64,000 nucleotides of DNA from Monosporascus cannonballus (taxonomy: Eukaryota > Ascomycota > Sordariomycetes > Xylariales). Within the stretch, counting starts at the first letter, position 1. Each line of letters begins with the position of its first letter. The notes beneath the pieces are model-generated. The model did no database searches. It saw only the letters and a list, made by a program, of their open reading frames with translations, and was not told where the DNA came from. The stretch covers positions 398,576 through 462,575 of the forward strand of contig QJNS01000023.1 of the NCBI GenBank assembly GCA_004154925.1. The letters run 5' to 3'. Both the position numbers and the translations under genes were made by a program. Positions 51,301-62,609 of this stretch are shown here, piece by piece.

Positions 51301-51540
51301 TAATTCGCATTAAACGCGTAATTTTTGCAAAATAACGTAAATATGCAAATATTATGCATATAAAGGATAAAAAATTCGAAAATGTGGAATTTTTATAATT
51401 TTTAATATAATTGCATTATTTTATTTAAAAATTAACGATTTATTTTTAAAATTATTTATATTTTATATATCCTAATTATATTATCGGGCCAACAGGTACG
51501 TATAAATATAAGCAGGAAATTTATTTATATATGGAATAAA
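48300..51540. other. AT-rich tract left of nested gypsy, unassigned
   Basis: About 48600-49500 on the plus strand shows coding-like phases (for example VIMDYAGLISY near 49011), but no family is recognised and no long single frame could be fixed. 51300-51540 is the immediate left flank of family A copy 2. If the large insertion has its own mobility gene, it should be sought here or at 58531-60171. Confidence 0.35.
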
Positions 51541-51954
51541 TGTTACGACCTAACAGGAGGAGGGTCTCGAAAACGGTCTTAATGGACCAAAACGGGACCC
51601 AAGTAGGTCAGGTTACGTAATCGGAAAAAATGCTTAATGGTAATTTACTGAATATTATTAATATTAATTAAATACGGGAAAACGTTATTTAACAATCGCT
51701 AGCTAAATAAAAACGAATTAATAAAAAAATATATAAATATATATATTCGTTATTTCCATAATTTAAATAATATCAGTTTGTAATATTTATTAATACCAAA
51801 TATTTATAATATAATAATTCGTTACTTAAAACGCCCTGAGTATTACGAAACGTAATACGTTATTATATCCATTATTTAAAATCCTACGATATTCCTATTA
51901 ATATAAATCCGTCAACTTAAGTTTAATAATTGGTTAATTAACTTAGTTATTATA
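51541..51954 (+). repeat. Family A copy 2, 5' LTR
   Basis: The outer 90 bp is nearly unmutated (ACCTAACAGGAGGAGGG, GGACCAAAACGGGACCC), and the 3' half is RIPed. Confidence 0.95.
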
Positions 51955-51989
51955 TGTTATAAATTTTTATTTAATAATATCGTCAAACT

Positions 51990-53300
51990 TTAAGCAATAT
52001 CGCCAATATTATATTTACCAATAAATAACCCGAATAGCTTATTTACCAGGTCCTTAAAGACCTTAATACCGGAATGGAATCCGAGGAAGAAAAAGAGCAG
52101 CCTTATTTTTCTCGGGAGGAAGTCCTTCGATATCTGGATGTTATAAACGAACGCATTTTTTAGCTTAAATAAGATAAAAATAATTTTATTACGTTTTTCC
52201 AAATTATTTATGAAAAATTTAAAGAAAAAGGAAAAATCCCCGAAACCGGAAAGCCTTTTTGGCCGAACCAGATTATTTAGCTAAATTTTACCAAGGAATT
52301 AAGAAAAATTTTTAAACCCCCTAAGCCAAAATCTTTTAATAAAATTTCAACCAAATTATAACTGTTTTTAATTTAATACCAAACGTATTTCGGGTATTTT
52401 TTTATTTGATTTATTATATTTATTATACGAATTAAGTTCGTAATAGGACGATTTACCGGAAATACAATTATTTAATTTAAGCTAATTATAAGAAAATATA
52501 TTACCTTATTAATCGAAAAACGTAACCCGGAAGTAATACAGATATATAATAATTACGAATAATTCGAATAAATATTAATAAAGGTTTTCAAAATGGTAAA
52601 CGAAAAAATAAAGGCCGAAATGCAAATTTAATAATTACGATAAAAAGGATCGGTATCCAAATACGGCAGCGCACTAGTTTAACTAATATTTAAGCTAAAT
52701 TAAGAATAAAAAACATTAATAGCTAAATTTTTCGATAACCTAAAAAAAAAAGTATAAAAATTTTTTTTCAAATTGGACCGGCCTAATTATTTATCGGATT
52801 ATATTATTATGGCAATTAAGATTAATAATCGACAATATACTTAGCATATTAGAAATAATAAAAAAAAAACGATAATAAACTTCGATATACGGTTAATATT
52901 AATGTTTTTCGACGTAATAATACTTTTTATGGCATTAAACCATGCCTTATGGAATTAAAAGCCATTTATAAAAAAAATTAGAACCAGATTAAATATTATA
53001 ATTGCGGAAAAAAAGGGCATAAGGTTTACAAATACCTTTTGCCTAAAAAATTACGACAAAATAACTAAAAACCTATACCCGAAAAATAATTTAAGGAAAA
53101 CCAGAAAAAAAAAGCAAACTTATTAACATAATTCGGGCCAAATACGTATTAAACCTTTTATGGCACGAAATCTAATAAGGATTATTACAATAAAAAATTT
53201 AACAAAAAATGCAGAAAGTTAGGAATTAAATTTAGCAAACGATTAAAAAATAATAAAACACCTTTAGAAAATAATTAAAGGAATATTAAGGCTGGACGGA
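51990..53300 (+). pseudogene. Family A copy 2 gag remnant
   Basis: An acidic N-terminal region is relatively preserved near 52070-52150. The CCHC knuckle CGKKGHKVYKY (last Cys to Tyr) is at about 53003-53035 in frame mod 3 = 2. Several frames are needed upstream, so the 5' part is uncertain. The minus ORF at 51990-52202 is a shadow. Confidence 0.7.
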
Positions 53301-53949
53301 GAAAATCTGCCTTAAAATCCTTAATTAATATAGCAAAAAATATATTATCTATTGTCGACGCCGGAATTACCTTAATTATAAAAAATAAACACAATATATT
53401 TATAACAGAATTATTTATATATATTACGAAAAATTTGATTTTCCTAATAAAACGGAATATAATAAAAACGATAAATAATAATATCGATATTTTCGATTTA
53501 TAACTTTTAAAAACGATTTTTTTTAATTGGTTATAGCAAAAAGCTAATTTAAGGGAAAATGGTATCTATAGGAAAACTTTTTTTGTTATTATAAGTAATA
53601 TAATTATTAAACGGAAAAAAAATTAATTTAATATATTATAAAAAAATATTACTAAAAGATTATTACGGATTTTTACTTTTAATTAATATTTACCATAAAC
53701 CCCGATAAACGATAAGCTTTAAAAAAAAAATTTAACGATTTACATAAAATCTTTAGTAAAAAAACGATAAAGCTTAATAAGAAACCATATACCACATTAA
53801 AAAACGGTTTACCTAATAAAGAAAAAAATTATAATAAAATCAAAAATAACTAATATGGCTCGAAGGCATAATACGCCGATAAGAACGATAAATATAATAA
53901 CTTAAAGCGTTATATAAAAAATCATAAATAAAATTTGATAAATTCGAAC

Positions 53950-56900
53950 AAAAATTAAAAAAAAATTACCTATAAAAAAGCCACAAAATAACGAAACCCC
54001 GAAAAATTAAGATAAATTCCTAAAAAAAACTTTAAATGTAACAATAAGAACCGTTAATAACCTTATTACTTTGGACATATAAATCGGAACGTATTAGTAT
54101 ACCGCAATAATAGATTACGGAATTATATATGGAAATTATATCATACTGGATATGGTTAACAAATTTAAATTATTATGGAAATATAAATTAAAATTTTATA
54201 TTATAACAAATGCCGAAAATTAAGATTTTGCTTATAATAACGGAAAGATTTTATATAAAATTAATTATTTTAAGATTTTTATTTAAAGATAATATTAAAT
54301 AATTAATTTCGATATTATTTTATTTAAGAATTACGATATAATCTTAGGATTATTATGGATATGCCAGTACGGAATCGTAATTAATAAAAAAACTGGCCAA
54401 ATAAAATTCCTTTTGCTTTTTGTTAATAAATAAGAAAAAAAAATATAAAATCTTAATATTCGATCGAAAATAACGACAAATATAAGTATAAAGATACGAT
54501 AAATATTTTATTACCTAAAGGGACAAAATATAAAAAAGAAATAAGTATTAAAGAAAAATATAACGCATTATTATTATTATTAAAGCAAAATTACGGCAAT
54601 TAAATAATAATTTAAAATAATAACCTTAACAATTAAAAAATTCAATTAATGTATTACCATAATATTATAAATATAAGCAGTTTTTCCAAAAAAAATTAGA
54701 TACGAAATTACCAGAACATAACGAATAAAATTACGAAATTGTTTTTAAAAAAGGTTTTTTAACGAAATTTTACCCCATTTATAACCTTAACGGAAACGAA
54801 TTATACGTTTTCCGGGCATACCTGGAAAATCGGTTATAAAAAAAATAAATTCGATTTTTAAAATTACCGGCAAAATACCTTATATTCTTTATACCTAAAA
54901 AAAATGGAAAGTTATGATTTATAGTTAACTATCGGCAACTGAATAATATTATTATTAAAAATTAAATATTATTGTCCTTAATTATAAAAATAAAAAACTA
55001 ATTTTATGAAATTAAATAATTTATAATATTCGATCTTAAAAATAAATATAACCTTATTAAAATTAAAGAAAAATACGAATAAAAAATAATATTTAAAATA
55101 AAATACGAATTATTTAAATATTTAATTACGTTAATAAGATTTATAAACGTCCTAATAATTTTTTAACGGATAATAAATTATATATTACGGAAATACTTCG
55201 ATATTTTTATTATGTATTACCTCGACGATATTCTTATTTTTTTAAAAACAAAAAAGGCATATATAAGATACGTTTATAAAGTTTTTTAAATTTTACAAAA
55301 TGCGAAATTATTGGTTAACGTAAAAAAAAATTAATTCCATAATTAAAAAGTAAAATATTTAGAATATATTATTACTCCGGGATATATTAGGATAAATTTT
55401 AAGAAAATCGTTGTAATTATAAAATGGCAAATGCTAATAACGGTTAAAAAAATGTAAGTATTTTTTGGATTCGCCAATTATTACAGGAAATTTATTTAAA
55501 ATTTTAACAAAATTGTTATACCCTTAATTAACTTTACCAAAAAAAGAATTTAAATAAATCTTAAAAATAAAAAAAACATTTTAGGAAATTAAGGATACGA
55601 TTATCAATAAGCCAGTATTAATTATATACGATTTAAATCGTCCCGTTAAATTAAAAACTAATATTTTGGATTACGGGTTAAACGTAATAATTAAATAGCA
55701 AAATAATTAAGGTAAATTATATTTTATTACATTTTTCTCGTATAAATTAAAAGGAGCCGAACTTAATTATGGCATATTAAATAAAGAATTTATAATTATT
55801 GTTATAATATTTAAAAAATTTAAATATTTTTTAAAAGGAAATTTTTATTAAATTAAAATTTATTCGGATTATTAAAATCTTACTTATTTTATTATAACCA
55901 AAAAACTTACAAAACGATAATTATAATATGCAGAAAAAATGGCGAACTTTAATTTCGTTATTATGTATAGAAAAAACTTAAAAAATGGCAAAGCCAATAT
56001 CTTAAACAAATAATTAAATTTCGAAAAAAAGTTAATTAAAATTTAATATATAATTTTCGACATTATACCAAAAAAATACTTATATTTACGATAAATTACA
56101 ATAATTTAAGTAATATTTTTAAATATGCATTAAAAAATTTAATAATATAACGATAATTTCTTAAAAAACCAAAAAACAGATAAAATATAAGTTTTAAAAA
56201 AATATTAAATAAATTTAATACCAAATATATATAAATATTAATTACATAAATACTTAAGGATTTATAAAACCTTAAAACGATTTTAACGTATATATTTTTT
56301 TTTTAAAATAAAAATAATAATTTAGAAAATACGACGATAATATAACCTTTGTAATAAAGCTAAAGCATAATAATATAAACCTTACGGAAAATTATAATTA
56401 TTACCGGTTTTAAAGAAATTTTAAGATTTGATTATTATAGATTATATTATTAAATTTTTTTTATCCGAAAATTTAACGATAAAAATATATTACGATAATA
56501 TTTTCGTTATCGTCGACCGGTTTACGAAATTTTCTTATTTTTTATCTTATTATAAAAATACTAACGTAAAATAAAAAATATATATTTTTTTCAGAAATAT
56601 CTTTAATATATACGGATTATTATATAAAATTATTTTAAATAAAGGAATAACGTTTACCTTGCAATCTTGGCAAAACCTTATAATATAAATTGGTTTAAAT
56701 CATAAATTATTTAATACGTTTAAATTTTATATAAATAAATAAATAAAACGGTTAAATTAAATATTAAAAATATATTTATAATATTATATTAATTACGAAT
56801 AAAATAATTAAGTTAAAAAATTATTTATTATTTAATTAATTTATAATATAAATTATTACGAAAATATTAAAATAACCTTAATATACGCAAATTTTGGGTT

Positions 56901-57440
56901 TATACCGGATATTTATAAAAACGTATATAACGGATTTATTAATATTAAAATAATTTTTACGTTAAAATAATTAAAATAATTATATTAAAAAATAAAAATA
57001 AAATTAAAATTCGTACGAAATTAAATAAGTAAGTATTATAATAAGAAATAATTAAAAGGATTAATTTTCGAAAAAAGAAAAATAATTTACTTTATTATAA
57101 AAAATATTTAAATAAAAAAACCTAACAAAAAATTCGATTTTAAATATATCGGCCCATATAAAATTTTTAGGAAAATTTCAGAAAATAATTACTAGTTAAA
57201 ATTTTTATTAAAAATTAAATTCTATTTAATTTTTTATATTTTTTTTTTTCGAATTAATAATAGGTATAATTAAGGTATATACGGTATAAAATAATATAAA
57301 AATCGAAAATAAATAAATATACGAAATAAAAAAAATTTTCGATATACGGAAATAAAACGGATTTATTTAATACCTAATTAAATAAAAAAAATACTTAAAT
57401 TCCGAAAATATTTAAAAACCTGTTAAAAATTTTATTAACG
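53950..57440 (+). pseudogene. Family A copy 2 pol (PR-RT-RH-IN-chromodomain)
   Basis: Domains in order: aspartic protease near 54104-54390 (active-site region IIDYG, then DIILGLLW), same frame as the gag knuckle; RT in another frame, with FIPKKNGKL*F near 54890, LITLIRFINVLIIF near 55130 and catalytic YYLDDILIF at 55215-55241; RNase H with KLKGAELNYG at 55747-55776 and MANFNFVIMYRK near 55940; integrase zinc region and core (VDRFTKFSYFL near 56512-56545; NKGITFT near 56640-56660); GPYKI...chromodomain-like tail to about 57440. Seven A at 55539-55545, where RT-to-RNase H needs six, give a one-base frameshift. A second frame change lies between PR and RT. Stops throughout. Confidence 0.88.
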
Positions 57441-57950
57441 CTTAATGCTTATTAAAAAAATTTTATTAACGGTATCGGAATTATTAAGGATAAAACTTTA
57501 GTTAACGTTTTCGGCGGATTAATCGATATTTTTAATAAACGACTAATTAACTGGACCGATAGGTGGTATTAATATTATTATGGAAATCTCCGTATCGGCC
57601 CGTTTCTGCCGTTTTTATTCCTTTAGTTCTTTTAGCGATTATAATTTGCGTTATATTATTTTAACCTCTTTAGAACGAAAAAATGCTTTTTGTTTTTGGA
57701 GGCGGATTAAATGCGTAATAATTTCGTTTATTTTTCGTTAATAACGTTATTATAATTCCAAAAAACGTTTTTTCGTAAATATTTCTTTTCGTTTTAAATG
57801 TTAATTTTCGGTACGAATATTTTTTAATAACGAAAAAAGAACGCCGTTCCCGTTATAAAGATATTTTCGCTTTATATACGCTTTATATTTTGATATATTC
57901 TTTATTATTTTGTATTTTTAGCCCTTAGAAAAACATAAAGAATACGGCAT
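57435..57950 (-). pseudogene. Antisense frame in family A copy 2
   Basis: Counterpart of 15618-16133 with the same 516-bp length and no indel. Reading includes SLKELKE*KRQKRADTEIS, then IPPIGPVN*SFIKNID*SAEN. More stops than copy 1, all RIP-type. Lies between the chromodomain end and the 3' LTR on the strand opposite to pol. Confidence 0.6.
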
Positions 57951-58116
57951 AATTTCAAAATTAAAATTATTAAAAATAAAAAGAAAGTTTTGGCGACGGG
58001 TAGTCGAAAAAAAAACCTGACGATAAATTTTAATAATACGAACCGATATATTAAAACAAAAGGGATATTTACCGAAAAAAAATTTTAAGGGCAAAATTTA
58101 CGGGGAGGGGAAATCG

Positions 58117-58530
58117 TATTACGACTTAATAAAAAAAAGGTTTCGAAAATGGTTTTAATGGATCAAAACGGGACCTAAATAAATTAAGTTACGTAATCGG
58201 AAAAAATGCTTAATAGTAATTTACTAAATATTGTTAATATTAACTGAATACGGGAAAGCGTTGTTTAACGATTGCCAGCTAAGTAAAAGCGAATTAGCAA
58301 AAAGATATATAAATATATATATTCGTTATTTCCATAATTTAAATAATCTTAATTTATAATATTTATTAATACTAAATATTTGTAATATAATAATTTGTTA
58401 CTTAAAACGCTTTTAATATTACAAAACGTAATACGTTATTATATTTATTGCTCAGAATCCCACGATACTCCTGCCAACATAAACCCGTCGACTTAGGTTT
58501 AATAGTTGGTTAATTAGCCTAGCCGTCATA
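58117..58530 (+). repeat. Family A copy 2, 3' LTR
   Basis: The inner (left) end is heavily RIPed. The outer right end is preserved (CTCCTGCCAACATAAACCC, CGTCGACTTAGG), the mirror image of the 5' LTR. Confidence 0.95.
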
Positions 58531-60171
58531 ATAAAGCAAAAACAAAAAAATTATTATTTTTTATTATATAAATCGGTTGTTTCGGCTTAATTAGCCTATA
58601 TTTTCCGAATATAATTTATTATTTTCTAATTATTATAAATAAAATAAAAACGTTCCAATAACCGATAAGATTATTTTTTTTAAAATTTATATATCTTTTG
58701 GAAAAAGTTTTAATAAATATTATATATATTATTAATAACATTTTCGTTTTTATTAATTATATTTAACGAAATTAAATAATATTTATTATATAATATACGT
58801 TATAATTTAAGAAAACCGGAAAACTTTCATTTATTATATTTAAAAAACTTATTAATAAAAATAAAAAATAAAATCTACATAATATTAATTACAAATTAAC
58901 AAAAAAATATTAAGTAATATCAGATATTATTATAACGTTTTATAAAATTATTTTATGTTATAATATTAATTAAGCCGGAATATAGATTATTTTAACTTTT
59001 TTTAAAAAATACGATTAAAATAATAGGCAAAAACAATAATAATATTCCGCATAATAATATTATATTAAAATATTATATTACGAATATAACTTTAAATATT
59101 AAAATTATTAAATTAAAATATAATATCGTTTTATTATAGCTAATTATATAACGTAATTTATTTTAATTAAAATTATATTATTATAAAACAATTAATATAA
59201 TTACTTTAATTTCGTTTATTAACCGAATTATATTTTTATTTAATATATAATAATTTTCGTAAATATTTAACCTTTTTAAAATACTGATATCATTTTGTAA
59301 TAAATCCGAAAATAATAAGAATTTATTTAATAAATAAGGTAAATAATTATTATTAACTTTAGAAATTATTTTAATTATAATAATTAAAATTATAAAAAAA
59401 TACGTAAAAATATCTGGATTATTATTATTATAAACTTATTTCGTTTTCCGTTTCGCATTATATAATTATTTTATTTAAAAGTTTAAATTAATTAAAAATA
59501 AGCGTTTTTATAAAACGTTAATTTTCGTTTAAAGTAATATAAATTATTTTAACTTTAAATAATAATTTTTCCGGCGGGCGGCGGAATCCAGGCTTTTTTA
59601 AAAAAAATTACAAATTTCCCGTATAATATATTATAATATTTATATATAACGGGATCCTAATTAGCCGGAGTCAAAAATTCTTATTAACCTTTATATATTA
59701 ATAATTTTTCGCATATTTGTTTTTCTTTTACAACATTAATTAATCGGCTAATCCGAATAATCGAACTATATAATCGGCCATTATTTTCGCAAAAAACCTA
59801 ATTACGAATAAAATTTTTAAACGTTATATTAGATTTTTTATATTAATGCCAGAAATTTAATATATACGTATATATATTCTGTTCTAAGAACATAACGTAA
59901 TAAAATTAAAAGAATTCGAATTTATTGTATTTTGAAAAAAGAGATAATAACGTAATAAATTCGAGCTGTAACTGATAAATACGTTAAGGTTTAGAAATAA
60001 TAAATGGGTCCTAATTAGGATTAAAATAGTATTAATAATAAGTTATATTTAAGGTAATCGTGTAAATATATATATATTATTATAAAAATATCTTATTATT
60101 AAGTTATTATAAATTTTCGTTTTTTTAAAAAAGCAAAAGTACCAAACGAAAACATTTTTGCGCAATTATAA
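58531..60171. other. AT-rich tract right of nested gypsy, unassigned
   Basis: Rest of the large insertion's right arm. Dense stops in all frames. GCGGGCGGCGGAATCC near 59575 resembles GGCGGAATTCGC near 45200 and GGCGGAGTTCGCC near 50457, possibly traces of a shared repeat. No protein family recognised. Confidence 0.4.
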
Positions 60172-60301
60172 CTCAGGCCTCGCTAGCTCGTTACGGGGAT
60201 TTGAGATTTGATTGGTTAATATTTAGCGTTGTGGAGCGGTACTTAAGTGACTTTGAAGAAATTGAAAAACGAGCCAGGGAGGCCTGAGCTAGCTGAGGTA
60301 A
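60172..60301. mobile_element. MITE-B copy 2 / right terminal hairpin of the large insertion
   Basis: CTCAGGCCTCGCTAGCTCG at the left is inverted as CGAGCCAGGGAGGCCTGAG at the right (to 60288), followed by CTAGCTGAGGTAA to 60301. Undecayed, unlike the 40.7-kb copy. It marks the switch from RIPed to ordinary DNA and abuts the TCGATCGT duplication, so it is probably the end of the large insertion. Confidence 0.65.
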
Positions 60302-60640
60302 TCGATCGTATTATCCGCAAAGAAGGCGTCACTCCAGGTATCCAATAAATCCTCACCCCCGAACTATAACGCCAGCGCTTTGGTTTTGATCAGGTATAAT
60401 ATAATTCGGTCGGCAGCTTTGTGATGTACGTCGCTAGGGTTCAGGTTGAATTAGGCAAATCGGGATACCGCAAAGGATATATCGGGTCGCGTATTAACTG
60501 CCACGAAAAAAATGGAACCGATCTTTTTCTGGTATCTGTTAACAGAGCCTGGATGGGCCAGATTAGGATTCGGCAATAGCTCAATGCCAGTTATGGGTAT
60601 CTCTGGGAGGTTATTTAGACTTTCTTTGGGCATTTTGGGT
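60302..60640 (-). pseudogene. Ty1/copia pol, RT to RNase H part
   Basis: Minus-strand frame: ELLPNPNL, VNRYQKKIGSIFFVAVNTRP, DISFAVSRFA, then FNLNPSDVHHKAADRIILYL, and ends WSDAFFADNTID at 60302. This is the end of copia RT and start of RNase H (Y.RKVGSLLY...RPDI.FAVSRLA). Two RIP-type stops (after SRFA and after ALAL). The continuation TIDRKSSQ lies at 42465, across the large insertion. The 5' end is lost at about 60640, where GTGGGTA repeats begin. Confidence 0.88.
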
Positions 60641-60770
60641 ACCCACGAGTGGTTAGTCCGTGGGTAATTTCATTTTACCTACGCATCCCTGTTAACTACC
60701 CACGTAAATTTTTACCTACCTACGGATACCCGTGGTAGGAAATTTTAGCGTGGGTGGGTGGGTAGTGCAA
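60640..60770. repeat. GTGGGTA/TACCCAC-rich tract
   Basis: Many direct and inverted copies of CCACG(A/G), CGTGGGTA and TACCTACG, ending GTGGGTGGGTGGGTAGTGCAAACCC. Similar to the block at 40150-40290. Could be a subterminal region of a hAT-like element; no transposase or TSD found. Confidence 0.5.
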
Positions 60771-62135
60771 ACCCTCTATGATGGTAAAAATGAGTAATGT
60801 GGCTGTCCCGACTCCATGTCAGCGAAAGGATTTATAAGAAACCAATGGTAGTGTAGTTACCTGGTGTCTTAACGATTGTTGGCACCTGGACAGCCTCAAT
60901 AGCGAAGACAGAGTTCTTGTGAATGGCTGGCAGGTGTTGGCCTTGGATATTGCATTAAAAGGGGGATACTAGTCCGGGATAGAAGATGGCAAGGTGCCTA
61001 GAAGATCGGACAAGGCGAGATACTTATACTTTCAGCACAGCAAAATATCCATGCCAAAATGGTTTGACTGCCTCGACGGAACCATGTTATGGCGCCTATC
61101 TGATCAAGGGATCGTAAACAAGCTCCTAAGCCCAGGTACAGCTTATCTTGGGTAACTTGTCCCATAAACATACTTTACTGCAATAGTAGCCCGCATATAA
61201 GTCTCGCAATGATGCATCTGCCTATATGCCGCATCTTGCGAGATCATCCCGTGCCGCAGTAAAGGTCCATAAAGAACATAACTGCATTCCAAGGTTTCTG
61301 CATGAGCCAAAGTTACCAGGCGCAACTACACCGGCATTCTCTGCGGTAGCGGCTAGCCTGATAGCCTGAGATGCCAAGCGCTGAACCATTGTATCTGCAC
61401 AATCCGAAGTCACTGCATCCTGCTATTAGACTTAGCCGGTACTAGGGCATGCAAATCAATAGCCAATGGGTACCGTTGAGCTGGCCATAAGTGGCGCCGT
61501 GAATGCACTCCAGATTCGATGCATTGCATGCAAGCAAGTGAAGTTCACCCGTTCGCGAGATTCGGTAGACTACGACCACGCTAAGAGTTGATACAACATG
61601 ATGTCCCCTGAGCCTACGCCGCATCCATTGACCAATGATACCGGGAATACGGATTAATACTTGATACTGCATACTGGGGGAATGATCCCAGGTCTCCTTG
61701 GCCGGCCTGAACTCCGGTACAAGATCCGAAAGTACAACGGTGATTTCTTGAATTTTCAAGTGTTAAACTGTTCGTATGTATCTGCTTGAGATCCCTACAT
61801 TCTAGTCTAGCATTCAATAATACACGCGCACGAGATAGAGGATTTCCTGATAAGACCCTGCCAAATTGACTGTATTCTACCGCATTCAAGGTAAGGTTCG
61901 TCGCTTCGAAGCCAAGCGCGTCAACTGTAGAAGGCAATGATGCTAGGAGGAAAGGCATAACCTCCGCTCAAGAAGTCTGCATAGCAGTTAGTTGTCACTG
62001 TAACAGCTTGCTCACCTTGGCTAGCTTGGGACACGAGTAAACCGCCTCAGCGTGACGACCCGCGCGCTCATGGATTAACTATCAAAGTGGCCGTGCGCAC
62101 CTACATCCCTCCAGCTTTTCTAGTCTGATATGACT
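60771..62135 (-). other. GC-normal DNA with overlapping minus-strand ORFs
   Basis: Ordinary base composition. Minus-strand ORFs of 60-114 codons overlap in different frames (61143-61325, 61222-61413, 61442-61759, 61614-61958). The most protein-like pieces are VDALGFEATNLTLN (61614-61958 frame) and ITVVLSDLVPEF...SMQYQVLIRIPG (61442-61759 frame). The frame shift between them is not explained by a convincing intron. It may be a degenerate gene or chance. No domain recognised. Confidence 0.25.
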
Positions 62136-62206
62136 TGGTCTGGTCATCTTCAATCCAAGCTGGTCTGGTCTGGTCTGGTCTGACCCAGTCTGGTCTGGTC
62201 CGGTCG
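62136..62206. repeat. TCTGG pentanucleotide microsatellite
   Basis: Imperfect tandem repeats of TCTGG/TTTGG-type units. The longest uninterrupted run is at 62161-62182, with decayed units on both sides. Confidence 0.85.
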
Positions 62207-62348
62207 TTTTAGTGGCGGCTCGACACGGTCAGATCCGAGCTAATGCTGCCCCATGGTTGGCTTGGCCCATGCATGTGCCCTTTATCTTTAACCCGCATTT
62301 CTTGCGAATTGCATTTCCCCGTTTTCTAAAATATCGGCTATGTACGGG

Positions 62349-62609
62349 GATCGGGAGCAAAAGTGGAGTCGCCATCGCCAAGCCTTTGAATAGTATGGAG
62401 TGGTAACATACATACTATATTTTTCATTCTAGGTACTTCGACTACCGTTGGCCGTGGGCTTAAGTGCGCTAAAGCAGGCGCCAAAGGAAATCCCTTAGCA
62501 GAGGTACTTTAGCGACCCCGGCCCTAATTGCATTGCACTGTATGTTACTCTGAATTTATGGCGTACTGTGGGCCGAGGCAATAATGGCTACTCACTTTTG
62601 CTCCCGATC
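62349..62609. mobile_element. 261-bp inverted-repeat candidate (MITE-like)
   Basis: A perfect 17-bp inverted repeat GATCGGGAGCAAAAGTG at 62349-62365, returned as its complement at 62593-62609, bounds a non-coding 261-bp segment. Outside it, TGTA on both arms hints at a longer imperfect repeat. No target-site duplication seen. Confidence 0.5.

Larger units (their letters stand above)
51541..58530 (+). mobile_element. Complete Ty3/gypsy element, family A copy 2
   Basis: LTRs of 414 bp at 51541-51954 and 58117-58530. Perfect TSD ATAAA at 51536-51540 and 58531-58535. Ends TGT...ATA (the last ACA mutated). 6,990 bp, plus strand. Same family as 15039-22023: same LTR length and start TGTTACGACCT, same domain order. 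The outer parts of both LTRs are least mutated. Nested within the 17.8-kb insertion. Confidence 0.95.
42466..60301. mobile_element. Large (~17.8 kb) composite insertion with 8-bp TSD
   Basis: The copia frame is broken at exactly this interval: TIDRKSS continues at 42465 and SDAFFADNTID ends at 60302, the two parts of one conserved block (ADNTIDRKSSQ). TCGATCGT is present on both sides (42458-42465 and 60302-60309); a ninth base differs G/A, a RIP-type change. Ends are imperfectly inverted: TTGCCTTATCGTGATCAGG on the left and, reversed, TTACCTCAGCTAGCTCAGG on the right (13 of 19 identical). It contains a RecQ-like helicase pseudogene, unidentified AT-rich tracts, a nested family A gypsy element (6,990 bp plus TSD) and a terminal hairpin. 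Without the nested element it would be about 10.8 kb. No transposase was identified, so its class is unknown. Confidence 0.6.
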
